Below are positions 19,906-31,240 of a stretch of DNA of 64,000 nucleotides, piece by piece. The stretch lies in contig CP079859.1 of the NCBI GenBank assembly GCA_019339365.1, positions 3,224,001 through 3,288,000 of the forward strand. Reading direction: 5' to 3'. Made by a program: the position numbers and the translations under genes. Below the pieces are notes generated by a model. It did not search any database. It was given only the letters and a program-made list of their open reading frames with translations, and was not told the DNA's origin. Source of the stretch: Vibrio neptunius (GTDB lineage Bacteria; Pseudomonadota; Gammaproteobacteria; Enterobacterales; Vibrionaceae). Position 1 is the stretch's first letter. Every line of letters starts with the position of its first letter.

Positions 19906-21243
19906 GTGAAGATTCGTAATACCGCTTTAGTCAAAGGCTTCCGTCAATCGGCCCCATACGTAAATGCCCACCGCGGCAAAACCATGGTCATCATGCTGGG
20001 TGGCGAAGCGGTTGCTGACAACAATTTTGCCAATATTATCAGCGATTTAGCCCTGCTTCATAGTTTGGGAGTCAAGGTCGTCCTCGTTCATGGTGCGCGG
20101 CCGCAAATTAATCGAATTTTGGACCGATGCCAACATGAGACGCCCTATCACAAAGGCATTCGTATTACCGACGAGACTAGTCTAGATATCGTCATGCAAG
20201 CCGCTGGGCAACTTCAGTTGTCCATCACCGCTCAGCTATCGATGAGTCTAGGGAATACCCCTATGGCTGGTACTCAACTTAATGTCGTCAGTGGTAACTT
20301 TGTCATCGCGCAGCCACTTGGTATCGATGATGGCGTTGATTACTGTCACAGTGGTCGAATTCGTCGAATAGATGTCGAAGGCATCAACCGTGCACTCGAC
20401 CAAGGCTCCATAGTGCTACTTGGCCCTATTGCCAGCTCAGTAACTGGTGAATCCTTCAACCTTTTATCCGAAGAAGTCGCCACGCAAGTTGCCCTCAAAT
20501 TGCATGCCGATAAATTAATTGGTTTTTGTTCGGAGCAAGGGGTCATTGATGAACATGGTAATGCCGTTGCTGAACTCTTCCCGCGAGAAGCAGAACAGTT
20601 TCTCAGCAAGCTTGAACATGACAGCGACAATAACGAAGACAGTGGCTCTGGCACTGTCCGCTTTCTTCGTGCAGCCACCAAAGCCTGTCGAGCAGGCGTC
20701 CCACGCAGCCATTTGGTGAGTTATAAAGTCGATGGTGCCTTGATTCAAGAACTGTTCTCCTTAGATGGTATTGGTACTCAAATCGTAAGAGCGAGTGCTG
20801 AACAAGTTCGTCAGGCTAACATTGACGATATTGGCGGAATACTAGATTTAATCCGTCCTTTAGAAGAACAACGCGTGCTGGTAAGGCGCTCTCGCGAGCA
20901 GCTTGAACAAGAGATTCATCAGTTCACCATCATCGAAAAAGATGGCCTGATCATTGGCTGTGCAGCCCTTTACCCATACACTCAGGAAAGAATGGCAGAA
21001 ATGGCGTGTGTCGCCATTCATCCAGAATATCGTGATGGTAATCGTGGCGTCTTGCTGCTCAACCACATCAAATTACAATCGAAGGCTCAGGGGATTAAGC
21101 ATATTTTCGTCCTGACGACTCGCAGTCTGCATTGGTTCCGCGAACAGGGTTTTTATGAAATGTCGGTTGATTTTCTCCCTTCGCAAAAGCAGAACCTTTA
21201 CAACTATCAGAGAAGATCAAAAATTTTGGCGATTGAACTGTAA
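19906..21243 (+). CDS. argA: N-acetylglutamate synthase
   Basis: First enzyme of arginine biosynthesis, acetylating glutamate with acetyl-CoA. 445 residues from a GTG start, matching the E. coli length. The N-terminal amino-acid-kinase-like domain (about 1-290) starts with [19 protein letters not shown] and contains LVHGARPQI; it binds arginine for feedback inhibition. The C-terminal GNAT domain (about 295-445) shows [16 protein letters not shown], the acetyl-CoA binding region. Convergent with recD, as in E. coli. Confidence 0.97.
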   Translation: MKIRNTALVKGFRQSAPYVNAHRGKTMVIMLGGEAVADNNFANIISDLALLHSLGVKVVLVHGARPQINRILDRCQHETPYHKGIRITDETSLDIVMQAAGQLQLSITAQLSMSLGNTPMAGTQLNVVSGNFVIAQPLGIDDGVDYCHSGRIRRIDVEGINRALDQGSIVLLGPIASSVTGESFNLLSEEVATQVALKLHADKLIGFCSEQGVIDEHGNAVAELFPREAEQFLSKLEHDSDNNEDSGSGTVRFLRAATKACRAGVPRSHLVSYKVDGALIQELFSLDGIGTQIVRASAEQVRQANIDDIGGILDLIRPLEEQRVLVRRSREQLEQEIHQFTIIEKDGLIIGCAALYPYTQERMAEMACVAIHPEYRDGNRGVLLLNHIKLQSKAQGIKHIFVLTTRSLHWFREQGFYEMSVDFLPSQKQNLYNYQRRSKILAIEL

Positions 21244-21705
21244 TGCATATTGTCGAGACAATGAGTTAGAGAATGTCTTTATCCGACATAACTACTGAAA
21301 CCCTGCTGTATCCATTGAGGCCCATTTTTTCGCTTTATTTTGTTGCATTAACTGGTTAAAATTCGAGCTCCCCAATAACCCGCTACGGAAAAAGGGGAGC
21401 CCGATTGGACTCGTCTTCAACTTACAGGCGCCTGAGCCTGATAAGTCGCACGGATTGCTTGAGGTAGATAACAACGTCACTAAGAGCAAATGACCGATGA
21501 AAACCATCATCTGTAACTCGATCCAGAGTTTCTGGGATATGGCTGATAACGAACTTCTGGAAGGGCTAGACGTCCATTGCGTCTTCCCAGTCAGTAAGGG
21601 GTTAAAAGCATTTATATTGAACTACCAGCAGAAGTACGGCATCCGCAGTATCTCTTTTAGCAAGGCAATTCAATAACTTTTCTCAATAGCCATGGACGGT
21701 CATTG
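21244..21705. other. Unexplained argA-recD intergenic region
   Basis: About 460 bases. It holds a 64-codon open frame without a start (21299-21493, plus strand), an inverted repeat GCTCCCC / GGGGAGC at 21367-21373 and 21394-21400, and a 59-codon ORF (next entry). A 72-codon frame on the opposite strand overlaps all of it. The pattern looks like coding remnants or a dispersed repeat, but I recognise no family. Confidence 0.4.
21497..21676 (+). CDS. Small hypothetical protein (59 aa), uncertain
   Basis: ATG to TAA open frame beginning MKTIICNSIQSFWDMADNEL and ending SISFSKAIQ. Composition is protein-like (aromatic residues, VFPVSKGLKAFIL), but the ribosome site is weak and the upstream ORF that ends in the preceding bases could be part of the same decayed gene. 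No family recognised. Confidence 0.3.
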   Translation: MKTIICNSIQSFWDMADNELLEGLDVHCVFPVSKGLKAFILNYQQKYGIRSISFSKAIQ

Positions 21706-23805
21706 TTATAAACGGTTTACTAAGCCACTCGCTCTCTCGGTTCTGATCTTTACCCCTCGCGCCATCACTCTTTCATCCACATATAAACTCAATTTTTGTT
21801 TTGCACGCGTAATGCCCGTATAGATAAGCTCGCGAGTTAGAATTGGCGTAAATTCTGGTGGCAATATCATCAAGGTATGCTCAAATTCACTACCTTGTGA
21901 TTTATGAATCGTCATCGCGTAAGCGGTTTCATGCTCTGGTACTCGGCTGGGAAGCACGGCTTTGACTGACCCATCGGGAAGTTCGAAAAACACCTTCAGT
22001 CGCTCAACTCCCTCCGAGTTATCACGTAAGCAAAGACCAATATCACCATTGTACAAACCCAATGCGTGATCGTTACGTACTACCATAACGGGCCTTCCGT
22101 GATACCAAATCTCGTCCTGAACCTGAATCATTTTACGTGCGTTTAATGCTCGCTCTATGCGTTGATTAAGCCCAGAGATACCAAAGTCCCCTTCTCTAAC
22201 GGCACACAGTAAACGACATTTTGCGAACAGCTGCAGCGCATCTTTTGCACGCTGATGAGTGGTCTCAGGCTGTTCGGTGTCGGGATCCACAACCACTTTT
22301 CCGATTCGCTTTAAGTAATGACTGTATTCCTGTGCCAATGTTTGAATCATCTGACTGTAGTGCTGACCATCAATAGGAAATCTCGCTATGTCTTCGAAAC
22401 CTCGCTGCCAGACCCAATCAACCTTTTGCATTGAGCCGGCGTTGATCGCTTTCGCTAATTGTCCAATACCTGAGCGAGCATCAAATCGATAGCTCTTTTG
22501 CAACATGCACAGGCTATCAGCAATAGTCGCGGTGGTATTGGAGGAGTGGGACAGTGTCTGGTAGCCAGTAAGCTGAGCAATCACACCAGCATGAGTCGCA
22601 CTGTAGCCTTGTTGGTAAAAGGAACAAATGTCCCCCAGCACTGCCCCAGCTTCCACCGACGCGAGTTGATCTTTATCACCGAGCAATATCAAACGGGCAT
22701 GTTTAGGCAGTGCATCGACCAGTTTGTACATCATAGGCAGATCCACCATAGAGGCTTCATCCACCACTAAAATATCGAGGTGCAGTGGATTGTGCTGGTT
22801 GTGACGAAATTCAACGCTGTTTGGCACAGCGCCTAGCAAGCGATGCAAAGTACTCGCGTCGGTTGGTATTTGCTCTTTAAGCGCAGGTTCAACGGGTAAT
22901 TCTGCTACCGCCTTACCGATGGATTCCGTCAACCGCGCCGCCGCTTTACCTGTCGGAGCGACGAGTTTAATCGCCGGAGCATCGCCTGCTTGCTGAGCCT
23001 GAGTGATCAGGGCGGCAAGCAATTTCGTCACTGTGGTGGTTTTTCCAGTACCCGGACCACCAGAAATCACCGCAAAGCGCCGTGTCAATGCCACAGCGGC
23101 CGCTACCTTTTGCCAGTTAACACAGACCGACACGGGTACCAGTTGATCCAGTACTTTCAAATGCTCTATTTTGGTCGCACTAAGGAGCTTTTGGTCTATG
23201 GTAGGCCAATCGAGTTGTTCGCTGCTCACTACATCAAGATGATCGCAGACTAACTGCTGTCTAAGTACCTGTGTCGAGCTCCCATCAGATTGCGCGGAGG
23301 CCAGAGCGGTAAAGAGATAGCGATAGTTTCGGGCAAACAGATGATTCAGCCAGTCTGCCAGTTTTTGAGCATCAGTAGGCTTTAGGATCATGGGTGACCC
23401 AAAGCTGTTCAAGCGATTTGCCAATACCACTTCGTACTGCCAATAACGATGCAGGTAAAGTCGTTCACCGTCAAAAATCATTGGCGATGTCTGCCCTTGC
23501 TCTCCGACCAAAGATGAAGCCTGAAGTAGTGATAGCCAATCTGCCTTTTGTAGCATTTGATTAAGCTCGAAAGCCGCATCACCAAACACCCCCAATTTAG
23601 CTGCCAAGTCCACAGGCTGTCCGTAACTGTCAAACAGAGGCAAGCAAATATGCCCCTTACCTAACTCGCAGCTGAGGATTGCGGCAATAAAAGCAACGTA
23701 TTCATTTTTACTTTGAGCAAGAATAAAACGAGCAAACTGATAATCAATCTGTCGGATTGAACCTTTGCTCGCCAGAGGCTGAAGACGCGAAAAGAGATCA
23801 TGCAT
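21706..23805 (-). CDS. recD: Exonuclease V subunit RecD
   Basis: The 5'-3' helicase of RecBCD, the main double-strand-break resection machine. 699 residues, longer than E. coli RecD (608). Walker A ISGGPGTGKTTTVTKLL lies near residue 250, Walker B VDEASMVDLPMM follows, and the C-terminal superfamily-1 motif AMTIHKSQGSEF and TGITRAKQKL are intact. It starts two bases after the recB stop, so the subunits are co-translated. Convergent with argA. Confidence 0.96.
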   Translation of the reverse strand: MHDLFSRLQPLASKGSIRQIDYQFARFILAQSKNEYVAFIAAILSCELGKGHICLPLFDSYGQPVDLAAKLGVFGDAAFELNQMLQKADWLSLLQASSLVGEQGQTSPMIFDGERLYLHRYWQYEVVLANRLNSFGSPMILKPTDAQKLADWLNHLFARNYRYLFTALASAQSDGSSTQVLRQQLVCDHLDVVSSEQLDWPTIDQKLLSATKIEHLKVLDQLVPVSVCVNWQKVAAAVALTRRFAVISGGPGTGKTTTVTKLLAALITQAQQAGDAPAIKLVAPTGKAAARLTESIGKAVAELPVEPALKEQIPTDASTLHRLLGAVPNSVEFRHNQHNPLHLDILVVDEASMVDLPMMYKLVDALPKHARLILLGDKDQLASVEAGAVLGDICSFYQQGYSATHAGVIAQLTGYQTLSHSSNTTATIADSLCMLQKSYRFDARSGIGQLAKAINAGSMQKVDWVWQRGFEDIARFPIDGQHYSQMIQTLAQEYSHYLKRIGKVVVDPDTEQPETTHQRAKDALQLFAKCRLLCAVREGDFGISGLNQRIERALNARKMIQVQDEIWYHGRPVMVVRNDHALGLYNGDIGLCLRDNSEGVERLKVFFELPDGSVKAVLPSRVPEHETAYAMTIHKSQGSEFEHTLMILPPEFTPILTRELIYTGITRAKQKLSLYVDERVMARGVKIRTERASGLVNRL

Positions 23806-23807
23806 GA

Positions 23808-26800
23808 TTAGAGTAACTCCATCTGACCAGAGCTGGACTGTTTCGGTTCAATAGGACGCCCATCAATCAGGCTGTCCATGTCTTCGAGAAACTCAAGTGT
23901 CGGGCGTGCAGAGAAAATGCCGTGTTCACTTGCTCCATCCATACCGCGTAAAAACAGGTAATAGACTCCGCCGAAGTGAGCCTGGTAATCGTAATTTGGT
24001 ACGCGAGATCGCAGGAATCGGTGTAAAGCCAGCGCATAGATTTGATATTGCAGATCATAGCGGTGATCAGCCATTGCCGCTTTCAGGGCCTCGCCATGAT
24101 AGTCAGCGACATTATCTCCAAGATAATTAGATTTCCAGTCAAGTACGTAATACTTGCCCTGATGTTCAAACACCAAGTCAATAAAACCTTTCAGCATACC
24201 CTGCGTGGAATGAAAGCCCAGATCGCCTGCTTTGGCAGACAGAGGGTCATGACGCTGAATGACGCGATTCAATGCGGGCGCAGTCAGTATTTCAATCGGC
24301 AATAAGAACTCCATTTCAACTAAACGTTGGGCAGGCTGCTTTTGATTGAGTTTCAGTTGCTTACCATCTAACGGCGTTGCCAATACAGTATCGACGAGTT
24401 GTTGCAGTATCGGCAACCAAGCTGGGTCAAGCTGCTCACTCTCCATCAAGTTAACAATGATTTCGCTATTGCTGTCTGAGGTGGCAGACTCGGTAAACTC
24501 AACCTCTTCAAATAAGGTGTGAAGGAAAGTTCCTGGTCTGGCGCCTTTCGGGAACGTAAAAATACTTTTCTCAGGCTCAAGCTGCTCTTCCTCCTGCTGC
24601 TCATCAGAAGAGTCAACATCCAACAACAAAATGTCCGTCACAGCATCGTCAAAATGGTGGCTTGATCCCTGCTTAATCAAACCAGAATAACTAGTAATCC
24701 GCCAATTACGGTCGATTTCATTTTGCAATTCATTGGCACGCAGCGCTTGCTTCTCTGCTTCTCGAACAACGAGCTTTTCATTCACACTCTCAGGTAAATC
24801 CGCCAACCGGACACAACTCAGCTGCTGAGCGTGCTGTTGCAACGCAGCGGTTAAATCGGCGATGCCACCTGGCTCACCATTTTGTAATAAGTACCCCATC
24901 GCACTGTGGTGCACGCCAGTCGGCTCTTTCGTCGAGCGACCATTACGTAGCGGCGCCGCACCGACAAAGCAGCCATAAACCGCGCGGGTGAGCGCCACGT
25001 AGATCAAACGCAGATCTTCCGCCAGCCGCTCCTTGTCAGCTTGCTGTAATGAGGCGTCCTGTTTGGTGATATCAAGAATGGTTTTGTCTGAAGCACTATC
25101 GTAATACTTGGCTTCACTCGCCTCTCGATAGCTGAATACAAACGGCAAAAACACCAGATCGTATTCCAACCCTTTTGATTTGTGGATGGTGACAATCTGC
25201 ACCAAATTGCGCTCCGATTCCAAACGCTGGATCTGCTCCTCACTGCCCCCGAGGCCATTGCGGGCATCACTAATGGCCTGAGCCAACCAGCGCAGCAAAC
25301 CGTGGTCACTGTCGAGCTCTTGGCTGGCTTGCTGAAGCAGCTCTCCTATGTGCATAAAATCCGTCAGAGATCGCTCGCCATTATCTTCTTCAAGCAATCG
25401 TTCTGCGATGTGCCTTTTGCTCATCACACTACGCAGCATCGGCAAAACGCCACGTTGACTCCATAAGCGGCGATACTCCTTAAACTCATTGATGGCATTT
25501 TCCCACTCATTTTCATCGTTATTGAGTTTGTCGAGAGTTCCGGCATCAAGAGCAAACAGTTCAGAGGCGAGGCTGGCTCTTAAAGCGCGATCATTTTCCG
25601 GTGTGAGCACGGCTTGGAGTAATCGCTGTAGGTCTTCTGCCACCTGTGAGACAAATACGCTATCTCGGTTGGACAGATACACGCTGGCAATCCCCTGCTC
25701 TGCCAAAGCCTGTTTGATCATTCGACCTTCACTGCCCGTTCGCACCAATACCGCAATGTCTCCGGCCTGAATCGCGTGTTGATACTTCCCGTCATCAAAA
25801 AACGCACGCTCGCTCTGAGCCGCCGACAGAATACGATGGATTTCATCGGCACAGGCCTGCGCCATGGCTTGGTGATATTCACCTTTTGCTAACGGCTTCT
25901 CTTCGGCTTCTTGTAACCAGTAAGTCATTGCTGGTTGACGCTGTCCATCTATCATCCACTGGCGTTTGTCTGCATTCGGGCTCGATTTAACCGGAAGAAA
26001 CGGAATGTCATCGTCATAAACAAACGGGCTGCTCGGCGTTTCGAACACCTGGTTCACCGCTGCGACCATGTCTGAGCTAGACCGCCAGTTAGTACCAAGA
26101 GTGAAGTGGGAGGAGACCTGATTACGTGCCTTGATGTAGGTAAATATATCCGCGCCACGAAAACCGTAAATCGCCTGTTTGGGATCACCAATCATGAACA
26201 AACCGCACTGAGGGTGATCAAGATAGATACGGCTGAATATGCTGTATTGCAACGGGTCGGTATCCTGAAATTCATCGATCATGGCGACCGGATAGAGAGA
26301 CCGGATTCGCTGCGTAAGCAGCTCACTGTCATCTTCATCAATCGCTGCGGACAGCTGAGTCAGCAGATCATCAAACGACAACCACTGTTTCTGCTGCTTG
26401 GCCTTCGCCAACATCTCGCGGCACTGTTCTATGGCGTGTGCCAGCAGTGGTGCTTCAAGACTAATAGGCTGGGCGAGAAACTGCTCGATAGCCACAAAAG
26501 CAGGATGGCTCGGCGCCTGCCCTTTAGGGGTCTTCTCTTGCAGGATATTCTGCGCAAACTTTTCCAGTTTATCCGGGTATTCATAGCCAGTGGTTTCACT
26601 CGCCGCCCACACGTCCACCGTTTCAAGCCAAGCAGGCAATGATTTCTTGGTATAGCTACGCTTGTTGATATCCGAGTCACTGATAAGAGCAAGGTAGTCT
26701 TGTTGCCCTTCGCGCCAAATTGTTTTGAGTTCATCAATCTGTTTGAGATTTTGGCTATGCAGCTCAGCCATACTGCCTTGCATTGCTGGCACTGAGAGCT

Positions 26801-27428
26801 GCAAAGGCGCCCCAGTTAAATAAGGGCTGATCTTTTTCAGCAATTCAGCAGGCGCTCCCCAAATTCGGCGCACTTCTCCGGCAAGATTAAGCGGTAGTGG
26901 GTAGAAATTACGTCGCCAGTAATCCGCCACAACCTGAGCTTTAAGGTGACTTTCATCAGTAATGAATTCGTTATTAAAGCGGCTACCAGACTCAAACGCA
27001 TTTTGAGTCAACATGCGCTGACAAAAGCCGTGAATCGTATAGACCGCCGCTTCGTCCATCTGCCTTTCCGCTTGAAGGAGAATTTCAGCCGCTTGAGAAT
27101 GATCGTCAATGGCTTCAAGCAAAGGTTGAATCACGGGATCACCGCTTTGACCACGAGAAAAAGCCAGCCGCGCATCATGAATTCGGGCTCGAATCCGGTC
27201 TCTCAATTCAGCGGTCGCGGCCTCGGTAAAGGTCACCACCAGAATTTGGTCCACCGTTAGCGGCTGCTGGTGTTTGCTCTCCGCACTGCCATGACCAAGC
27301 AGCAACCTGAGGTACAGGCCAGCAATAGTGAAGGTTTTTCCGGTTCCGGCTGACGCTTCAATTAAACGCGCGCCATGAAGCGGAAAAGTCATGGTATCCA
27401 GTGACGTTACCATTGACGTGGATGTCAT
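23808..27428 (-). CDS. recB: Exonuclease V subunit RecB
   Basis: The 3'-5' helicase and nuclease subunit of RecBCD. 1206 residues. Helicase motif I IEASAGTGKTFTIAGLYL lies near the N-terminus; motif II AMIDEFQDTDPLQY, motif III GDPKQAIYGFRGAD and motif VI LIYVALTRA are present. The C-terminal nuclease domain has GFIDLVFEHQGKYYVLDWKSN, carrying the D...DxK catalytic residues. The exact start is uncertain (another ATG 36 bases downstream). The E. coli ptrA gene that separates recC and recB is absent. Confidence 0.96.
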   Translation of the reverse strand: MTSTSMVTSLDTMTFPLHGARLIEASAGTGKTFTIAGLYLRLLLGHGSAESKHQQPLTVDQILVVTFTEAATAELRDRIRARIHDARLAFSRGQSGDPVIQPLLEAIDDHSQAAEILLQAERQMDEAAVYTIHGFCQRMLTQNAFESGSRFNNEFITDESHLKAQVVADYWRRNFYPLPLNLAGEVRRIWGAPAELLKKISPYLTGAPLQLSVPAMQGSMAELHSQNLKQIDELKTIWREGQQDYLALISDSDINKRSYTKKSLPAWLETVDVWAASETTGYEYPDKLEKFAQNILQEKTPKGQAPSHPAFVAIEQFLAQPISLEAPLLAHAIEQCREMLAKAKQQKQWLSFDDLLTQLSAAIDEDDSELLTQRIRSLYPVAMIDEFQDTDPLQYSIFSRIYLDHPQCGLFMIGDPKQAIYGFRGADIFTYIKARNQVSSHFTLGTNWRSSSDMVAAVNQVFETPSSPFVYDDDIPFLPVKSSPNADKRQWMIDGQRQPAMTYWLQEAEEKPLAKGEYHQAMAQACADEIHRILSAAQSERAFFDDGKYQHAIQAGDIAVLVRTGSEGRMIKQALAEQGIASVYLSNRDSVFVSQVAEDLQRLLQAVLTPENDRALRASLASELFALDAGTLDKLNNDENEWENAINEFKEYRRLWSQRGVLPMLRSVMSKRHIAERLLEEDNGERSLTDFMHIGELLQQASQELDSDHGLLRWLAQAISDARNGLGGSEEQIQRLESERNLVQIVTIHKSKGLEYDLVFLPFVFSYREASEAKYYDSASDKTILDITKQDASLQQADKERLAEDLRLIYVALTRAVYGCFVGAAPLRNGRSTKEPTGVHHSAMGYLLQNGEPGGIADLTAALQQHAQQLSCVRLADLPESVNEKLVVREAEKQALRANELQNEIDRNWRITSYSGLIKQGSSHHFDDAVTDILLLDVDSSDEQQEEEQLEPEKSIFTFPKGARPGTFLHTLFEEVEFTESATSDSNSEIIVNLMESEQLDPAWLPILQQLVDTVLATPLDGKQLKLNQKQPAQRLVEMEFLLPIEILTAPALNRVIQRHDPLSAKAGDLGFHSTQGMLKGFIDLVFEHQGKYYVLDWKSNYLGDNVADYHGEALKAAMADHRYDLQYQIYALALHRFLRSRVPNYDYQAHFGGVYYLFLRGMDGASEHGIFSARPTLEFLEDMDSLIDGRPIEPKQSSSGQMELL

Positions 27429-27683
27429 AAAATTCGTGCCCTTGATGCATTTATTCCAGATCCAAATGTGATCCAGACTTTAAAACGATATTTATCAATA
27501 AAAATCCCATTCAAGATAGGATTTTATGAGACCTCTCTCACGGCAAGCGGCGAGTCTTACCGATAGTATTCGCTGCACGACTTACGCAGGCAATGCCTGA
27601 CGCTAAGCAACCGAATCATGGTCCCTCTGACCTGTGGCCGTACAGAAAACGCCCTACACCAATAATGATTTCCTGGCGGCCAC
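27429..27683. other. recC-recB spacer with inverted repeats
   Basis: 255 bases where E. coli has ptrA. It is G/C-richer than other gaps and contains an imperfect hairpin at 27581-27607 (CTTACGCAGGCA / TGCCTGACGCTAAG) and a 7-bp perfect pair GTGGCCG (27634-27640) and CGGCCAC (27677-27683) abutting the recC stop. No coding frame is supported. Confidence 0.45.
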
Positions 27684-30600
27684 CTACTTCTCTATGTCTT
27701 GATTATCTTTCACTGCCAGTCTCGGCGCTTGTAACACTAATGCCGCCAACGTCCTGACTTGCATCGCCAACTCATCGCTCCATTCAGGCCAGATACGAGC
27801 AATGTAAGCGTTCGCACCTTCTCCATGGCTAAGATAACCATCGTTAAATGTGTCTGCCATTTTCTTGAGTGACTTTTCTTCATCATCAACCCAATTACCA
27901 CGGCTAAAACCCGCTTCTACACAAGCTAAAGCGGTATTCGGGAAATAGGTTAAAGGTGTCGTCATTCCCTGATAGAACAAGCGAACCAACTCTGCCAACG
28001 TCGAGTGAGCAACAGCCGCAGTCTCAAGTGGCGGAAACGTGAGGTGCACGGCCCCTTCTTTGCGGTCATAACCGACCATATGCGAACAGTGCTGATGTCC
28101 CATCGCATTCAGAGCCAAATGATCGATCCAGACAGCAAGGTAATCCTGAGCACGAATTCGCCCACTGCGGAAACGAACTAAGCCCGATTGATAACTTTGA
28201 GTTAACCAACCTGTCAGCTGAACAGGCTTTCCTTCTCCCAGCACATCAAAGGTCAGTTTCACTTCAATATCATCGCTCGGTGAGACACATAACCAAGTGA
28301 GCTTTTCTACCAGCTCTTCAGCCTGCACTCGATTGGTTTCAAATTCTATATCACCAAATGCGCCTACTGGTAGCTTACCTTGAGCACGTTGATGGGCGAT
28401 GAAGTCGTCAATAATGGCTTGCTGATCCCCTGCTCCACTGAGCTGGTGTTCAAGCAACAATTCCAACAGGCTATCGCGCATTTGGTAGCTTTCTAAGCCA
28501 TTGAGAACGAATGGCTCATCATCTTCCATTACAGGTAACGGGGGCTCAAACACAACCTTAAGACGGCGATTAAAAAAAATACTGCACAGGCAAACGCCAG
28601 AAGCGTTGTAACTCCACCAAATCCAGTTCAAGCGGATAGACTGCATCTAACAGGTAATCACTTAACTGACGATTGAATTGGCCACCGACTTGTCCTTGTC
28701 GATTCGCCGCAGGCAACCACTCTTTGGCGTAACTGGCATTATGTTCAACAAAAGCACTCGGGCTAAACGGCACCATAGAGTGAATGGCACTAATACTATT
28801 GAGCAGACGTTGACCGGATTCGTCCACCGCTAACGCTTCGTCTCCTGCCAGACAATAGTTTTGTTGGCAATATTCCATCAACTCGGACACCAATACTGAC
28901 GGTACGCGCTCAGTATTGTCCTGAATCGAGCGCCCCACGTAGCTGATATAGAGCGTATGCTGCGCTGACAACAAGGCTTCCAAAAATAGATATCGATCAT
29001 CATCCCGACGAGAGCGGTCACCGGGTTTCGCACGCCCATTCATCAAATCAAACCCTTCTGGCGGCACGGTTCGCGGATAAATCCCGTCGTTCATTCCAAG
29101 CAGACAGACAGTACGAAATGGAATCGATCGCATTGGCATCAAGGTACAGAAGTTCACTTGGCCTGCTAAGAAACGCTGACTGACTCGGGTTCCGGAGAGT
29201 TTGTTGTGCAAATATTGAGAGACAATATCTGGTGTCAGATCCTGCTCATAAGACGCTTCTTGAAGTTGATCTTTTAAAGATGTCAGCGTGTCCCGAATCG
29301 CTTTAAGCGCCACTTCACCTTCTAGATCAACGCTAAAAAAATCATCCAAGGCATACGTCAAGGTTTTACGCCAGTATTCAATGGACTGAGTCTTGGCCAA
29401 TTGACCGCGGTAATCGCTGACAGTTTCGATAAAGTGAGACAATTTACCCGCCAATTCAGCGCCGATACCTTGAACCTGATTGTAAGGTGACAACAGACCA
29501 TCTTCGGTTTCGAGTAACCCTGCTGATTCTGGCATAGCGTAACCCAGCAACATTCTCTGAATGCCAAATTGCCAAGTATTTTGCGACGTTTCAGGCAAAT
29601 CAAATTCTTCGCCAGTGTGGTGATTAAGTCCCCAGCGAATGCCCGACTCTTCGACCCATTGTTTCGCTTGAATGAATTCATCTTCATTCAAACCAAATCG
29701 GGTCAGAATAGCGGGTGTTTCTAGCAACTCAAGTAATTCAGAAGCAAGACAACGAGTATTCGGTAAGTTCACCACCTGCATAAACGCATGCAAGATAGGG
29801 CTTTCCTGATCAGCCGTTCGGTCAGAGATAGAATAAGGAATAAATCGCTCACCCGGCGCATTACCAAACACCGCCTGAATGGCCGGGCTGTAGGCATTGA
29901 TATCCGCTACCATAACAATGATATCGCGTGGTTTAAGGCTTGGATCGGCATCAAACATCGTCAGCAACTGATCATGCAGCACTTCCACTTCGCGCATTGG
30001 ACTGTGGCAAGCATGCAACGTGACCGAGCGATCCCGCTCATCAATCACTTGCTTGTGATAACTATCTTCGAGGGTACTATCATCCTGATGCTCTTCAAGA
30101 TTGAGGATATCAGCCTGCAAATGGTGCAGCAAAGAGTCACGGTCAATATCAACGAAGGCTTCAATTTCATGAGACTCCAGTTGAGACAGTAAATACATGT
30201 TGTCTCTACCTAACTTGCCCATTGAAGCGAGTAAGCTATTACCCACCACATTGGTATGCAGTTCGTCATCGAGGTTTTGCTCAATATTACCTTTGAGCTG
30301 CTGGGTTTCACCATCTAGCTCTGAATGGTCTTGTTTCCACACCAAGTGTTGTCGATGCCGAGCAGCCAAACGCGCGAGGTATTTACGATCGCGTACCTCG
30401 CCCCAATAGTAACGACAGGGGTTAGTAAACATCAGATGAACATCAATATGCTCACCGATAACTTTCAACGCATCCATATAGCGAGGCGGTAGTGAAGTGA
30501 TGCCAAACACAAACAGTCGTTTCGGCAAATGTTCAAACTTACCGCTGTAGTTTTCCAGCGTATCGATGAAGTGTTCGTATAGGTTGGCGCGATGATAGGG

Positions 30601-31146
30601 CGACTGCCCTAGTTCAATAGTATGATCGTATAGTGCCTGCCACAAAATAGGCTGCCAACTATGCTCCTCACCAAGCTCTGCCACAACTTGGCCCGCTTCC
30701 CAAGCGGCGATCCATTCGGGTCGATAAACCAGATAACCATCGAAAATATCAGCAATTTTTTCGGCAAGCTGATAGAGCTTACTCTGATCCTCGTCATCGA
30801 GTAGGTAGCGCTTAAGTGCCTCAAACTCTACTCGCTCAAGAAGACTGGGCAGAATAAACATTAACTTCCAAGTCATGGCTTCTTTGTTGAAGGAGCTTCG
30901 CTGTGGCACATCGGGCAGCACCTGAGTGAACATATTCCAGATGAAAGTGGCAGGCAGTGGGAATTCAATGTTTGCAGCAACACCAAACTCTTTAGCTAAC
31001 TCCATTTTCAACCATTGCGACATACCCGGGCTCTGAACCAGAATTTGCTCTTGTTCGAATGGGTTTTCTAATGGATTGAGCCGAACCAACTCGACGAGTA
31101 AGGATTTTAAAACGTCAACTTGGTTGGAATGGTAGACAGTAAACAA
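27684..31146 (-). pseudogene. recC: Exonuclease V subunit RecC, frameshifted
   Basis: The Chi-recognition subunit of RecBCD. The frame from 31146 (MFTVYHSNQVDVLKSLLVEL) runs 858 codons to LPVQYFF then stops; the rest (NRRLKVVFEPPLPVMEDDE onward to 27684) continues in the next frame. The break is in a run of eight T on the minus strand (28572-28579); with seven, the protein reads QYFFNRRLKV without interruption and has about 1153 residues, a normal size. As written RecC would lose its C-terminal 290 residues, which in E. coli contact RecD. A sequence error is the simplest explanation. Confidence 0.92.
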
Positions 31147-31240
31147 AATGCACTCACACTATTCTTGCCGCAATTGGGTTGAGATTAGCATAAGTGCATA
31201 GCTTTCTTGAGAATTATACGCCTGTCAGTGCGTCAAAAGG

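Noticed and set aside
21292..21510. 72-codon frame on the minus strand between argA and recD
   Set aside because: No convincing ribosome site or family; it overlaps equally open frames on the other strand, so strand and coding status are undecided.
23867..26737. Several 60-180-codon frames antisense or shifted within recB
   Set aside because: Shadow frames of a long G/C-biased gene without own ribosome sites or family features.
28572..28579. Programmed ribosomal frameshift in recC
   Set aside because: The eight-T run lacks a recognisable slippery heptamer with downstream stimulator, and similar breaks in seven unrelated genes favour an error source common to all.
28572..28646. Separate 320-residue protein starting at 28646 downstream of recC
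   Set aside because: Its first 25 residues are out-of-frame recC coding sequence and the rest is the RecC C-terminus; it is the second half of a frameshifted recC.
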